DNA of 56,571 nt, taken from NCBI GenBank assembly GCA_051650265.1, contig JBOFIR010000175.1, forward strand, positions 1 to 56,571. Direction: 5' to 3'. The DNA comes from JBOFEH01 sp051650265 (lineage in GTDB: Bacteria; Bacillota; Clostridia; Lachnospirales; Cellulosilyticaceae). Below the pieces are notes generated by a model. The model was not told the origin of the DNA. It made no database searches and worked only from the letters and a program-made list of their open reading frames with translations. Position 1 is the first letter of the stretch; every line of letters starts with the position of its first letter. A program made the translations under genes and the position numbers. Shown piece after piece: positions 7,081-15,173 of this stretch.

Positions 7081-8103
7081 GAAGACATCAGATACAGATT
7101 CGATCTGAGTTGCTTTATAAGCGTTACTACCACAGAAGATGAGTGCATCTTCGAGATCACCATTGGCTGCATTAATGAGTGCTTTAGAAATGCAATATGG
7201 AATCTCTTGCACATTACAGTCATGTAAACAATGATAGAAGCAGGCTTTATTACCAGGAGGAGTTGTAATAAAGCTATTGAGGACAGCTCTACCAGGCATT
7301 CCTACAGGACTTGGAACAACACCCACCTGATCTATGGTTGCATCAATATAAGCCTGTTTGAAGGCCATAGCAGCGTCACATTCGTGTGTTGTAACAAAGC
7401 GTGTTGCCATCTGTACACCATCAGCACCATAGGCAATTGCATCGGCAACATCATCACCTGTATAGATACCTCCTGCAGCAATGACAGGAATATATTTTTC
7501 ATGACGTTTGCCATACTCATCAGCAATGACACGTACTTCTTGAATGAGTTCTTTGAGTAGTGGTGGCGTATCCAGCTCTGATTTGTGGAAGCCTAAATGC
7601 CCACCAGCAAGAGGACCTTCTACGATAATCGCATCAGGTGCATATTGGTTTTTTTGTTCCCAGCGTTTGCAAATAATGCGGGCTGCTTTGGCAGAAGAAA
7701 CAATCGGTACAATACGTGTCTGACTTCCTTTTACTAGTTCTGGAAGATCAAGAGGAAGTCCGGCACCTGAGATAATAAGATCAATTTTACATTCCACAGC
7801 TTTTTTGACATAGGCTGCATAGTTTTTCATAGCAACCATGAGGTTAAGACCGATAATACCTTGTGGTGCTTTTTCTTTTGCAAGTTTGATTTCTTTTTCT
7901 AAACTACGAAGGTTAGCTTCTAGTGTGTTCTTTATAAAGTCTGGTTCTTTAAACCCAATCTGTGCACCGGAAATGACACCAATACCGCCACTGTTTGCGA
8001 CAGCACTAGCTAGTCCATGGAGTGAAACACCTACGCCCATTCCACCTTGGATTACAGGAAACTTTGGTTTAAGATTAGCAATTTTTAATTGGGAGATACC
8101 CAT
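7054..8103 (-). CDS. Nitronate monooxygenase / FabK-like FMN flavoprotein
   Basis: A 349-residue TIM-barrel flavoprotein of the 2-nitropropane dioxygenase superfamily. Visible landmarks are the N-terminal PVIQGGMGVGVS, SGAGLPLDLP, the EGPLAGGHLGF segment with conserved His169, and the FMN phosphate loop AAGGIYTGDDVADAIAYGAD. Family members oxidise nitronates or act as enoyl-ACP reductase (FabK); sequence alone does not decide. A C-terminal cluster of cysteines (C288, C292, C296, C304) is unusual against FabK and could bind metal. RBS GAGGTGAT lies well placed. It is monocistronic and controlled by a strong promoter with a palindromic operator (8132-8200). Confidence 0.85.
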   Translation of the reverse strand: MGISQLKIANLKPKFPVIQGGMGVGVSLHGLASAVANSGGIGVISGAQIGFKEPDFIKNTLEANLRSLEKEIKLAKEKAPQGIIGLNLMVAMKNYAAYVKKAVECKIDLIISGAGLPLDLPELVKGSQTRIVPIVSSAKAARIICKRWEQKNQYAPDAIIVEGPLAGGHLGFHKSELDTPPLLKELIQEVRVIADEYGKRHEKYIPVIAAGGIYTGDDVADAIAYGADGVQMATRFVTTHECDAAMAFKQAYIDATIDQVGVVPSPVGMPGRAVLNSFITTPPGNKACFYHCLHDCNVQEIPYCISKALINAANGDLEDALIFCGSNAYKATQIESVSDVFKEIEASFQ

Positions 8104-8131
8104 GATTAATCACCTCGTCATCAATAAATTA

Positions 8132-8179
8132 AATATACTTTGAATATCAAAATATATATTTTGATATTCAAAGTATATT
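8132..8179. promoter_or_regulatory. 48-bp perfect palindrome, probable double operator for nmo
   Basis: Every base from 8132 to 8155 pairs with 8156-8179. Each half holds a smaller palindrome TTTGA-N3-TCAAA (8139-8151 and 8160-8172), centres 21 bp apart, i.e. two helical turns. This half-site resembles the FabT (MarR-family) box of streptococcal fatty-acid genes. The palindrome covers the -10 box and start point of the nmo promoter, the position of a repressor site. Confidence 0.75.
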
Positions 8180-8200
8180 ACTATACCAGTATAATGTCAA
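8172..8200 (-). promoter_or_regulatory. Sigma-A promoter of nmo
   Basis: On the minus strand: TTGACA (8195-8200), exactly 17 bp, then TATACT (8172-8177). It is close to perfect consensus, with the -10 inside the palindrome, so unrepressed expression should be high. Confidence 0.85.
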
Positions 8201-8249
8201 GTTGAAAAGAAAATATGAATATTTAAGAAAATTTGAGTTGGTTAAGAAC

Positions 8250-8277
8250 TTGTAAAAATGTAAAAATATGGTATAAT
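8250..8277 (+). promoter_or_regulatory. Promoter of the MerR-like gene
   Basis: TTGTAA (8250-8255), 16 bp, then TATAAT (8272-8277) with an extended TGG before it. It lies 38 bp upstream of the ATG. Confidence 0.65.
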
Positions 8278-8315
8278 AAAACCAAGTATATTTTACGAAA
8301 GATGGGGGAGTCAGG

Positions 8316-9011
8316 ATGAGCGAAAAAACCTTCTCAATTAAAGAGGTTACGGAAATACTAGATATTGAAGCCTATGTGTTACGATACTATGAAAAAGAGC
8401 TTGAACTGGATATTTTGCGTAATACACAGGGGCATCGGGTATATCGTGAAGATGATATTGAGCGTTTGAGACACATTAAGGAATTGAGAGAACAGGGGCT
8501 AGAGTTAAGAGCAATCAAGAATGTGATCAATAACAACGACACAGAAGCATTAGAATCACTTGCTCAGATGGGAGCAACATCAGGTAAGCCGATTTCTTTA
8601 GAAGCAAGAAAAATGCAGAAAGTTGACCTGACAAACCCGGAAGATATGGTTATGGTAAAATTCCAAGGTATGATGGGCAATATGATAGAAACTGCTGTAG
8701 CATCTTCTGTAACACGAACTTTTGAGCTCGTATTGTCTGAGTTCAAAAATCAGATGCAGGCAGAGATCAATGAAGAGGTGGATAAGATTGTATCAAAGAA
8801 ACTTCTTGAGATCGAAATGACGAGTAAAGAAAGAGATGAAGAGCATTATCGTAAGCTGGATGAGATGATGCGTGATATGCAACGTAAGCAGATCGTCGAG
8901 ACGGATGAGTATATAGACAAGAAAAAAGAAGGTTTTTGGGACAAACTCTTTAGCCCTAAGAGGAAAAATGAGTTAATAATTAATGATATGGAACAAAAAA
9001 AGAGTATGTAG
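8316..9011 (+). CDS. MerR-type HTH protein with C-terminal coiled coil (RacA-like)
   Basis: 231 residues. The N-terminal 70 form a MerR winged-helix domain (FSIKEVTEILDIEAYVLRYY, then GHRVYREDDIERLRHIKEL). The rest is charged and helical, about 125-215 probably coiled coil, with no ligand domain or metal-binding cysteines. That plan resembles RacA/DUF3967 proteins, which act in chromosome anchoring or regulation. The charged tail ends SPKRKNELIINDMEQKKSM. RBS GGGGGAG lies before the ATG. It is monocistronic with its own promoter and terminator. Whether it regulates genes or organises DNA cannot be told from sequence. Confidence 0.75.
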   Translation: MSEKTFSIKEVTEILDIEAYVLRYYEKELELDILRNTQGHRVYREDDIERLRHIKELREQGLELRAIKNVINNNDTEALESLAQMGATSGKPISLEARKMQKVDLTNPEDMVMVKFQGMMGNMIETAVASSVTRTFELVLSEFKNQMQAEINEEVDKIVSKKLLEIEMTSKERDEEHYRKLDEMMRDMQRKQIVETDEYIDKKKEGFWDKLFSPKRKNELIINDMEQKKSM

Positions 9012-9033
9012 AGGGATACATACTCTTTTTTTT
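8994..9033. terminator. Bidirectional terminator after the MerR-like gene and pflA
   Basis: AGAGTATGTA and TACATACTCT pair around GAGGGA, flanked by an A run and a T run, so it can serve both the MerR-like gene (+), whose stop it overlaps, and pflA (-). Confidence 0.85.
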
Positions 9034-9075
9034 ATAGTTAAAATAACTTTTGTTTGAATCAATTAGAATAACATT

Positions 9076-9804
9076 TTATACATGGACTGGTAAGTGATAT
9101 TTTTCAAATATCTCTTTTGTTTTTAAAACGTCTTCTTTTTCTGGTTGAGGCGTATCAAAGAGTTCGTACTCATAACCGAGTACCTCCCATTTGTGCTCAC
9201 CCATTTTGTGGAATGGAAGAATATCTAAACGCTCAACATTGCCGAGTGTTGAAAGATACTTCGCCAGTTCCTCAATATCTTTTTCATCATCTGTAAGGTT
9301 TGGCACAAGTACATAACGGATCCATACAGGAATATTACGTTCCTTTAGATGGTTAGCAAATGCCAGTGTAGGGTCCAGAGGGACACCTGTTAAATCTTTG
9401 AATACATCGGGGTTATATGACTTGATATCTAATAGTACAAGATCAGTATAATCAAGTACAGGATCAGCAACTTCAAGTTTTACAAAACCAGATGTATCGA
9501 GACAAGTATGAATGTCTTGGGCCTTACATTTCATAAATAAGTCTTTTACAAAATCTGGTTGTAGTAGAGGCTCACCGCCGCTTACTGTTAGTCCGCCACC
9601 AGAAAATTTCATATAAGGTTTGTACTTGACGATGTCACTGATGAGGGTATCAGTATCGCTTTCCTTACCATCTGCCATTTTCCAAGTGTCAGGATTATGA
9701 CAGTATTTGCATCTAAGTGGGCACCCTTGTGTGAATAGAATGTAGCGGATACCAGGTCCGTCTACAGTTCCACAAGTTTCTATTGAATGTATTTTGCCTT
9801 TCAT
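9076..9804 (-). CDS. pflA: Pyruvate formate-lyase activating enzyme
   Basis: A radical SAM enzyme that generates the glycyl radical on PflB. The 242-residue protein begins MKGKIHSIETCGTVDGPG and has the iron-sulphur motif C28-x3-C32-x2-C35 (GCPLRCKYCHNPDTW), SGGEPLLQ and the later DTSGF and RYVLVPNLTD segments. The longer reading frame from 9831 is rejected: GGGAGG lies just before the ATG at 9804. It is the second gene of pflB-pflA, 74 bp downstream of pflB, separated by a perfect 12-bp hairpin. Confidence 0.96.
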   Translation of the reverse strand: MKGKIHSIETCGTVDGPGIRYILFTQGCPLRCKYCHNPDTWKMADGKESDTDTLISDIVKYKPYMKFSGGGLTVSGGEPLLQPDFVKDLFMKCKAQDIHTCLDTSGFVKLEVADPVLDYTDLVLLDIKSYNPDVFKDLTGVPLDPTLAFANHLKERNIPVWIRYVLVPNLTDDEKDIEELAKYLSTLGNVERLDILPFHKMGEHKWEVLGYEYELFDTPQPEKEDVLKTKEIFEKYHLPVHV

Positions 9805-9836
9805 GTCATATACCTCCCGATAAGTAATCATTTATT

Positions 9837-9865
9837 AGGTAAGGAAAGGGATGCTTTCCTTACCT
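9837..9865 (-). other. Intercistronic hairpin between pflB and pflA
   Basis: AGGTAAGGAAAG (9837-9848) and CTTTCCTTACCT (9854-9865) form a perfect 12-bp stem with a 5-nt loop. On the minus strand it is followed by AATAAATG rather than a T run, so it is not a standard terminator. It could protect the pflB mRNA 3' end or allow partial readthrough, fitting the need for much more PflB than PflA. Confidence 0.6.
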
Positions 9866-9878
9866 TATGAAACATTCA

Positions 9879-12107
9879 CTATACTCTTGAGTGGAATGTT
9901 CTGTTGATAACGTCTAATTGTTGTTCTCTTGTAAGACGGATGAAGTTTACAGCGTATCCAGATACACGGATAGTAAGCTGTGGATATTTCTCTGGGTGAT
10001 CCATCGCATCAAGTAATGTTTCACGATCGAATACGTTGATGTTGATGTGTTGACCAGTTTGCTCGAAGTAAGCATCCATCATACCGCTTAAGTTTTGAAT
10101 TCTTTCTTCTTCTGTCTTACCAAGCGCACCTGGAATGATAGAGAATGTGTAAGAAATACCATCTTCAGCATGTTTGTATGGTAATTTAGCTACAGATGCA
10201 AGAGATGCGATAGCACCTTTTACGTCACGTCCGTGCATTGGGTTAGCACCTGGTGCGAATGGCTCACCAGCTTTACGTCCATCAGGTGTGTTACCTGTTT
10301 TCTTACCGTATACTACATTTGAAGTAATCGTTAAGATAGACATAGTTGGGAATGAGTTTCTGTATGTTTTGTGTTTTCTAATTTTGTTCATGAATACTTC
10401 TGTAACTTGGCAAGCAAGTTCATCAACGCGCTCATCGTTGTTACCGAATGCTGGGTATTCACCTTCGATGATGTAATCTACTACAAGACCATCTTCGTTT
10501 CTAACTGGTTTTACAGTTGCATGTTTGATTGCTGATAAAGAGTCAGCTACTACTGAAAGACCAGCAATACCTGTAGCGAATGTACGGAATACATCTCTAT
10601 CGTGTAAAGCCATCTCGATTTTTTCGTAGCAGTATTTATCATGCATGTAGTGAATTACATTAAGTGTATTAACGTATAATTCTGCAAGCCATTCCATAAC
10701 TTGGTCGAATCTAGCCCATACTTCTTTGAAGTCAAGAACTTCTGATATAACAGGAGCGAATTCAGGAGCGATTTGATCTCCAGATTTCTCATCTTTACCA
10801 CCATTGATTGCGTATAATAACGCTTTAGCAAGGTTAGCACGTGCGCCGAAGAATTGCATTTGTTTACCGATTTTCATTGCAGATACACAACATGCGATTC
10901 CATAGTCATCACCATGGTATGGTCTCATAAGATCATCGTTTTCGTATTGGATTGAGCTTGTTGCAATTGACATTTTTGAACAGTAATCTTTGAAACCTTG
11001 TGGTAACTTAGTTGACCAAAGAACTGTTAAGTTTGGCTCTGGAGCTGGACCTAAGTTAGTTAATGTGTGAAGTACACGGAAACTGTTTTTTGTAACAAGT
11101 GTACGACCATCAGTACCCATACCACCGATTGACTCTGTTACCCATGTTGGGTCTCCTGAGAATAATTCGTTGTAAGCTGGTGTACGAAGGAAACGAATCA
11201 TACGAAGTTTCATTACGAAATGATCCATGTATTCTTGTGCATCAGCTTCTGTGATAACGCCTGCTTTGATATCTCTTTCGATGTAAATATCAAGGAATGA
11301 TGATACACGTCCTAAAGACATTGCAGCACCATCTTGCTCTTTAGTTGCAGCAAGGTAACCAAAGTATGTCCATTGGATAGCTTCTCTAGCTGTTTGAGCT
11401 GGTACAGAAATATCGAATCCGTAAGAAGCAGCCATTTTCTTAAGTTCTTTTAAAGAACCAATTTGCTCAGTGATTTCTTCACGAAGACGGATGATTTCTT
11501 CTGTTACACTTGGTACTTCTAAAGATAATTTTTGAGCTTCTTTGTCTTGGATGAGACGATCGATACCGTATAATGCAACGCGACGGTAGTCACCGATGAT
11601 ACGTCCACGACCGTAAGCATCTGGAAGACCAGTGATAACACCTGATTTACGAGCTTTTCTCATAGCTGTTGTGTAAGCTGAGAATACACCATCATTGTGT
11701 GTTTTGCGGTATTTGTGGAAGAATTCTGCTGTTTGTGGATCTAACTCGTAGCCGTATGCTTCTAAAGCATTTTCTACTGTACGGATTCCACCATTTGGCA
11801 TGATGTTTCTTTTAAGAGGCGCATCAGATTGGAAACCAACGATTTGCTCATCTTCTTTGTTTAAGTATCCTGGACCATGAGAAGCAATAGTAGATGGTAC
11901 CTTTGTTTCTGCGTCTAAGATTCCTTTTTCGAGCTCTTCTTTCATAAGAGTCATAGCACTATCCCAAAGTTTTGTAGTTCTTTCTGTTGGGCCTGCTAAG
12001 AAGCTATCATCACCTTCATATGGTGTGTAGTTAGCTTGGATGAAGTCACGTACGTTAACTTCTTTTGTCCATTCACCTGTATTAAAACCATTCCATTGTT
12101 CAAACAT
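9879..12107 (-). CDS. pflB: Formate C-acetyltransferase (pyruvate formate-lyase)
   Basis: Converts pyruvate and CoA to acetyl-CoA and formate without oxygen. The 742-residue form starts MFEQWNGFNTGEW. An upstream in-frame ATG at 12116 abuts AAGGAG, so 12107, spaced 9 nt from it, is preferred. Active-site cysteines are adjacent in YGIACCVSAMK (C406-C407) and the glycyl-radical site is RVSGYAVNF (G717), both intact. Length is close to the usual 740-760. It is first in pflB-pflA and is driven by a promoter whose spacer is a palindrome. Confidence 0.97.
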   Translation of the reverse strand: MFEQWNGFNTGEWTKEVNVRDFIQANYTPYEGDDSFLAGPTERTTKLWDSAMTLMKEELEKGILDAETKVPSTIASHGPGYLNKEDEQIVGFQSDAPLKRNIMPNGGIRTVENALEAYGYELDPQTAEFFHKYRKTHNDGVFSAYTTAMRKARKSGVITGLPDAYGRGRIIGDYRRVALYGIDRLIQDKEAQKLSLEVPSVTEEIIRLREEITEQIGSLKELKKMAASYGFDISVPAQTAREAIQWTYFGYLAATKEQDGAAMSLGRVSSFLDIYIERDIKAGVITEADAQEYMDHFVMKLRMIRFLRTPAYNELFSGDPTWVTESIGGMGTDGRTLVTKNSFRVLHTLTNLGPAPEPNLTVLWSTKLPQGFKDYCSKMSIATSSIQYENDDLMRPYHGDDYGIACCVSAMKIGKQMQFFGARANLAKALLYAINGGKDEKSGDQIAPEFAPVISEVLDFKEVWARFDQVMEWLAELYVNTLNVIHYMHDKYCYEKIEMALHDRDVFRTFATGIAGLSVVADSLSAIKHATVKPVRNEDGLVVDYIIEGEYPAFGNNDERVDELACQVTEVFMNKIRKHKTYRNSFPTMSILTITSNVVYGKKTGNTPDGRKAGEPFAPGANPMHGRDVKGAIASLASVAKLPYKHAEDGISYTFSIIPGALGKTEEERIQNLSGMMDAYFEQTGQHININVFDRETLLDAMDHPEKYPQLTIRVSGYAVNFIRLTREQQLDVINRTFHSRV

Positions 12108-12221
12108 AAAAGTCATCTCCTTTTTAAATTTAACTTAGTATCTGCATTAATAATAAAGTAGATACTAGAACAATAATGACATTGCTAATAATAATTATTA
12201 ATAAGTAACTTTTACACTAAT

Positions 12222-12251
12222 ATTATATAATGTATACTGTATACACGTCAA
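12222..12251 (-). promoter_or_regulatory. pfl promoter with palindromic operator in the spacer
   Basis: Minus strand: TTGACG (12246-12251), 18-bp spacer, TATAAT (12222-12227). The spacer contains TGTATACTGTATACA (12231-12245), two 7-bp arms around one base. An operator between -35 and -10 suggests a repressor, or an activator that distorts an over-long spacer. It is not a recognisable Rex site (TTGTTAA-N4-TTAACAA). The leader from here to 12107 is about 115 nt and AT-rich, with no further structure seen. Confidence 0.7.
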
Positions 12252-12423
12252 TATGAATTTGCAAAAAAGCAGACTTTTTCTATTTATAAATCCACAAAAA
12301 AAAGCACTAAGGTATAAAAGGATTAAAGTCAAGTTGCACAGTTAGAGAAGGTGTTTATTCAGAATTAATCTTACAAAACATTATTTTGCTAGAGAAAGTT
12401 AAAAATACAATGTGAGGGTCATA

Positions 12424-12452
12424 TTGCCTTGAAGGACAAGAATAAGTATAAT
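12424..12452 (+). promoter_or_regulatory. Promoter of the DUF368 gene
   Basis: TTGCCT (12424-12429), 17 bp, TATAAT (12447-12452), 40 bp before the ATG. The rest of the 385-bp gap between pflB and this gene (12252-12423) is AT-rich and I see nothing else in it. Confidence 0.65.
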
Positions 12453-12492
12453 AAGGAAGTAATACAATAAAGTAAGTGATTAGGAGAATTAA

Positions 12493-13299
12493 ATGAATGC
12501 ATTGAAACAAGTTTTAATAGGGATGGTATTAGGTGTTGCTAATGTCATTCCTGGGGTAAGCGCAGGAACGATGGCAGTCATTATGAACATCTATGATGAC
12601 CTGCTAGAAGCAATCAGTTTAGACAAGCAAAAGCTTAAGCGGAACTTCACGTTCTTAGTAACAATTGGTATTGGTGCAGTAGTTGGTATTTTAGTATTTA
12701 GCAATACATTAGAATACCTTTATGAACACTTTAATAAACCAACTAGTTTTTTCTTCATTGGGGTGATTATAGGAAGTATTCCTATGATTTGGAGAAATGC
12801 TTCAAAAGGTGATCCATTAACAATTACAAAAAGTATTCCTTTTGTAGTTACTTTGGTCGTTATGGCAGTGATGGCGGTCGGTACACAATCTGATACAGCT
12901 CAGAAAGCATTAACTAATCTTGATATGATGCAGACATTATGGATTATGTTTGCAGCAGCAATTAGTGCATTTGCTATGATTATTCCAGGAATTAGTGGGT
13001 CATTTATCATGCTAACATTAGGTGTTTACACCACGACGATTACAGCAATTTCAGATTTTAACATTGCAATCTTAATTCCAGTAGGAGTGGGTGTATTGAT
13101 TGGACTTGTAATCGGTACACAGATTGTTAAGGTATTATTAAGCCGTTTTAGACAGGGAACTTATTTGGCAATATTAGGATTAGTGGTAGGGTCTATTTTC
13201 ACTTTATATCCAGGATTGACAATGAATAAAGAGGGGATTATCTCGCTCATAATAATGGGTATAGGGATGGTCATTTCTTATGCTTTCTCAGATAAATAA
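12493..13299 (+). CDS. DUF368 polytopic membrane protein
   Basis: 268 residues, strongly hydrophobic with about eight membrane segments. The DUF368 hallmarks are two similar motifs, GVANVIPGVSAGTMAVIMNIYD near the N-terminus (inexact repeat) and AMIIPGISGSFIMLTLGVY near residue 160, suggesting an internal duplication. DUF368 proteins have been linked to undecaprenyl-phosphate translocation across the membrane (PopT family), an attractive role here beside wall genes but not shown by sequence. RBS AGGAG lies before the ATG. It is monocistronic. Confidence 0.85.
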   Translation: MNALKQVLIGMVLGVANVIPGVSAGTMAVIMNIYDDLLEAISLDKQKLKRNFTFLVTIGIGAVVGILVFSNTLEYLYEHFNKPTSFFFIGVIIGSIPMIWRNASKGDPLTITKSIPFVVTLVVMAVMAVGTQSDTAQKALTNLDMMQTLWIMFAAAISAFAMIIPGISGSFIMLTLGVYTTTITAISDFNIAILIPVGVGVLIGLVIGTQIVKVLLSRFRQGTYLAILGLVVGSIFTLYPGLTMNKEGIISLIIMGIGMVISYAFSDK

Positions 13300-13310
13300 T
13301 GAAGATTATG

Positions 13311-13353
13311 ATGCCAATTAGTGAGACAATTTTCTAATTGGCATATTACTTTT
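13311..13353 (+). terminator. Probable terminator after the DUF368 gene
   Basis: Perfect 11-bp stem ATGCCAATTAG / CTAATTGGCAT with a 12-nt loop, followed by the imperfect T tract ATTACTTTT. Confidence 0.6.
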
Positions 13354-13369
13354 AAGAATACAAATACTA

Positions 13370-13408
13370 CAGTATAACTTGAAAATATCGTTCAAATTAG
13401 TTATACTG
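13370..13408 (+). promoter_or_regulatory. Promoter of the pyrophosphatase gene flanked by an inverted repeat
   Basis: TTGAAA (13379-13384), 17 bp, TATACT (13402-13407). The 10-bp arms CAGTATAACT (13370-13379) and AGTTATACTG (13399-13408) bracket the promoter exactly, one touching the -35 and one covering the -10. This looks like paired regulator half-sites. Confidence 0.55.
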
Positions 13409-13446
13409 ATGTGAATTAAATGACAACTATAGGAAGATGGTGGACT

Positions 13447-15081
13447 ATGAGTAAAAATACTTATGTGTTTGGGCATAAAAACCCTGATACAGATTCAATT
13501 TGCTCAGCGATTGCTTATGCTCACCTTAAAAGAGCAATAGGTGATGAGTGCGTTGTAGCAGCAAGATTAGGAAAAGTAAGTAAAGAAACACAATTTGCTT
13601 TAGAGGCATTTGGTGTGAAAGCGCCTACCTTAATCGAACATATCAAACCACAAGTAGGGGATATGAATTGTTACAAGATCCCACCAATTTATGGTGTGGA
13701 TTCAGTAAAAAAAGCATGGGATGTGATGACAGAACATGGAAGACAAGTTATTCCAGTACTTTATCCAGACCACAAATTAGCAGGTGTTGTATCAATTGCT
13801 GATATTGCAAAAGCTTATATCACATTAACAGATGCAAGTATCCTTAAAAATAAAAAAACACCATTCATTAATATTCCGGCTGTATTAGAAGGAAGAGTAA
13901 TCTGTGGTGAATATCCATCACCTTATGTACAAGGGGATGTCTACACAACAGCTTCTTTAGAAGAGGGTGTAGCTTTAACAAAAGATGATATTGTTATTAC
14001 AGGAAATAATAAAAGATTAATCAATATTGCTTTAGCTTCAGGTGCAGGTTGTGTGATTATTACAGATCAAGATATGGAAACGGTGCATCCGGAGATCGCA
14101 GCAAATGCAGATTGTGCAATTGTTTGTACACCATATAGCTTCTTCAAAGCAATTAAGATGATTCCACAAAGTATCTCACTTAAAAACCTTATTGGAGATC
14201 AAAATCTAATCTATTTTAGTACAGAAGATACAATTGATGAAGTTAAAGAAGTAATGCTTAACACATCACATAGACATTTCCCTGTTGTTGATGCAGAAGG
14301 AATTGTACAAGGTATGATTTCAAAACGTCATATCTTAGATCTTCAAAAGAAACGTGTTATCTTAGTAGATCACAATGAACAAGCACAAAGTGCCCCAGGT
14401 ATTGAACAAGCAGAGATTATGGAGATTATTGATCACCATAGAATTGCTAATATTGATACAGGTATTCCTGTATTCTTACGTGCGGAACCAGTAGGTTGTA
14501 CTTCGACAATCGTTGGTAAGATGTATGAAGAAAACAATATTATGCCTCCAAAAGAGATTGCAGGACTTATGCTCAGTGCGATTCTTTCAGACACATTACT
14601 TTTCAAATCACCAACTTGTACAGAGCAAGATATGAAAGTTGCAAAACGCCTTGCTCAAATCGCAGAGGTTGATATTGATAAATATGGTGTAGAGCTTATC
14701 GCTGCGGGAACTTCATTAGAAGGTATGACACCAAGAGAATTACTTTTCATCGATAAAAAGCAATTTGTATTAGGTAAATACAATGCAGCAGTTGCACAAG
14801 TGAATACTGGTGACTTTAAAAGTTTATTCAAAATGAAAGATGAAATTATTGCTGAAATGAAAGCCCTTCTTGATGAAGAACATCTTGATGTAGCAGTACT
14901 CATGGTAACAGACCTTATTCTAGGAGGTTCAGAGATTATTGCTGTAGGAACTGAAAGATGGGTAGCTGAACAAGCATTTGGTATGGACAAAGAAGACGAC
15001 AGTATTTTCTTACCAGGTGTGTACTCTCGTAAAAAGCAAATTATTCCACAACTGATGTCAGTGTCTACACAAGCAAAGTAA
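13447..15081 (+). CDS. ppaC: Manganese-dependent inorganic pyrophosphatase with CBS/DRTGG insert
   Basis: A DHH-family (family II) pyrophosphatase, hydrolysing PPi to phosphate. The 544 residues start MSKNTYVFGHKNPDTDSICS, an intact metal motif, with a later MEIIDHHRIAN and a DHHA2 domain at the C-terminus. Between them (about 65-300) is an insert with CBS motifs (IPVLYPDHKLAGVVSIADI and FPVVDAEGIVQGMISKRHI) and a central DRTGG-like domain. Such inserts bind adenine nucleotides, so activity should follow energy charge. The longer frame from 13420 is rejected because the family N-terminus starts at 13447. Confidence 0.94.
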   Translation: MSKNTYVFGHKNPDTDSICSAIAYAHLKRAIGDECVVAARLGKVSKETQFALEAFGVKAPTLIEHIKPQVGDMNCYKIPPIYGVDSVKKAWDVMTEHGRQVIPVLYPDHKLAGVVSIADIAKAYITLTDASILKNKKTPFINIPAVLEGRVICGEYPSPYVQGDVYTTASLEEGVALTKDDIVITGNNKRLINIALASGAGCVIITDQDMETVHPEIAANADCAIVCTPYSFFKAIKMIPQSISLKNLIGDQNLIYFSTEDTIDEVKEVMLNTSHRHFPVVDAEGIVQGMISKRHILDLQKKRVILVDHNEQAQSAPGIEQAEIMEIIDHHRIANIDTGIPVFLRAEPVGCTSTIVGKMYEENNIMPPKEIAGLMLSAILSDTLLFKSPTCTEQDMKVAKRLAQIAEVDIDKYGVELIAAGTSLEGMTPRELLFIDKKQFVLGKYNAAVAQVNTGDFKSLFKMKDEIIAEMKALLDEEHLDVAVLMVTDLILGGSEIIAVGTERWVAEQAFGMDKEDDSIFLPGVYSRKKQIIPQLMSVSTQAK

Positions 15082-15096
15082 GAGACATAATATCAG

Positions 15097-15125
15097 TTGA
15101 TAAAATAAACCCATAGATTTATAAT
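15097..15125 (+). promoter_or_regulatory. Promoter of the DUF1858 gene
   Basis: TTGATA (15097-15102), exactly 17 bp, TATAAT (15120-15125). Near consensus, 48 bp before the start. Confidence 0.75.
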
Positions 15126-15173
15126 AGAAATTGAAATGATTCTATGATGAATCTAAATCAAAGGAGATCAATC

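Noticed and set aside
10174..10476. 100-codon plus-strand ORF inside pflB
   Set aside because: Antisense to an unambiguous pflB coding stretch.
12252..12423. Possible small gene or ncRNA in the pflB-DUF368 gap
   Set aside because: No open frame with a ribosome binding site, no strong hairpin with T run, and no promoter apart from those listed.
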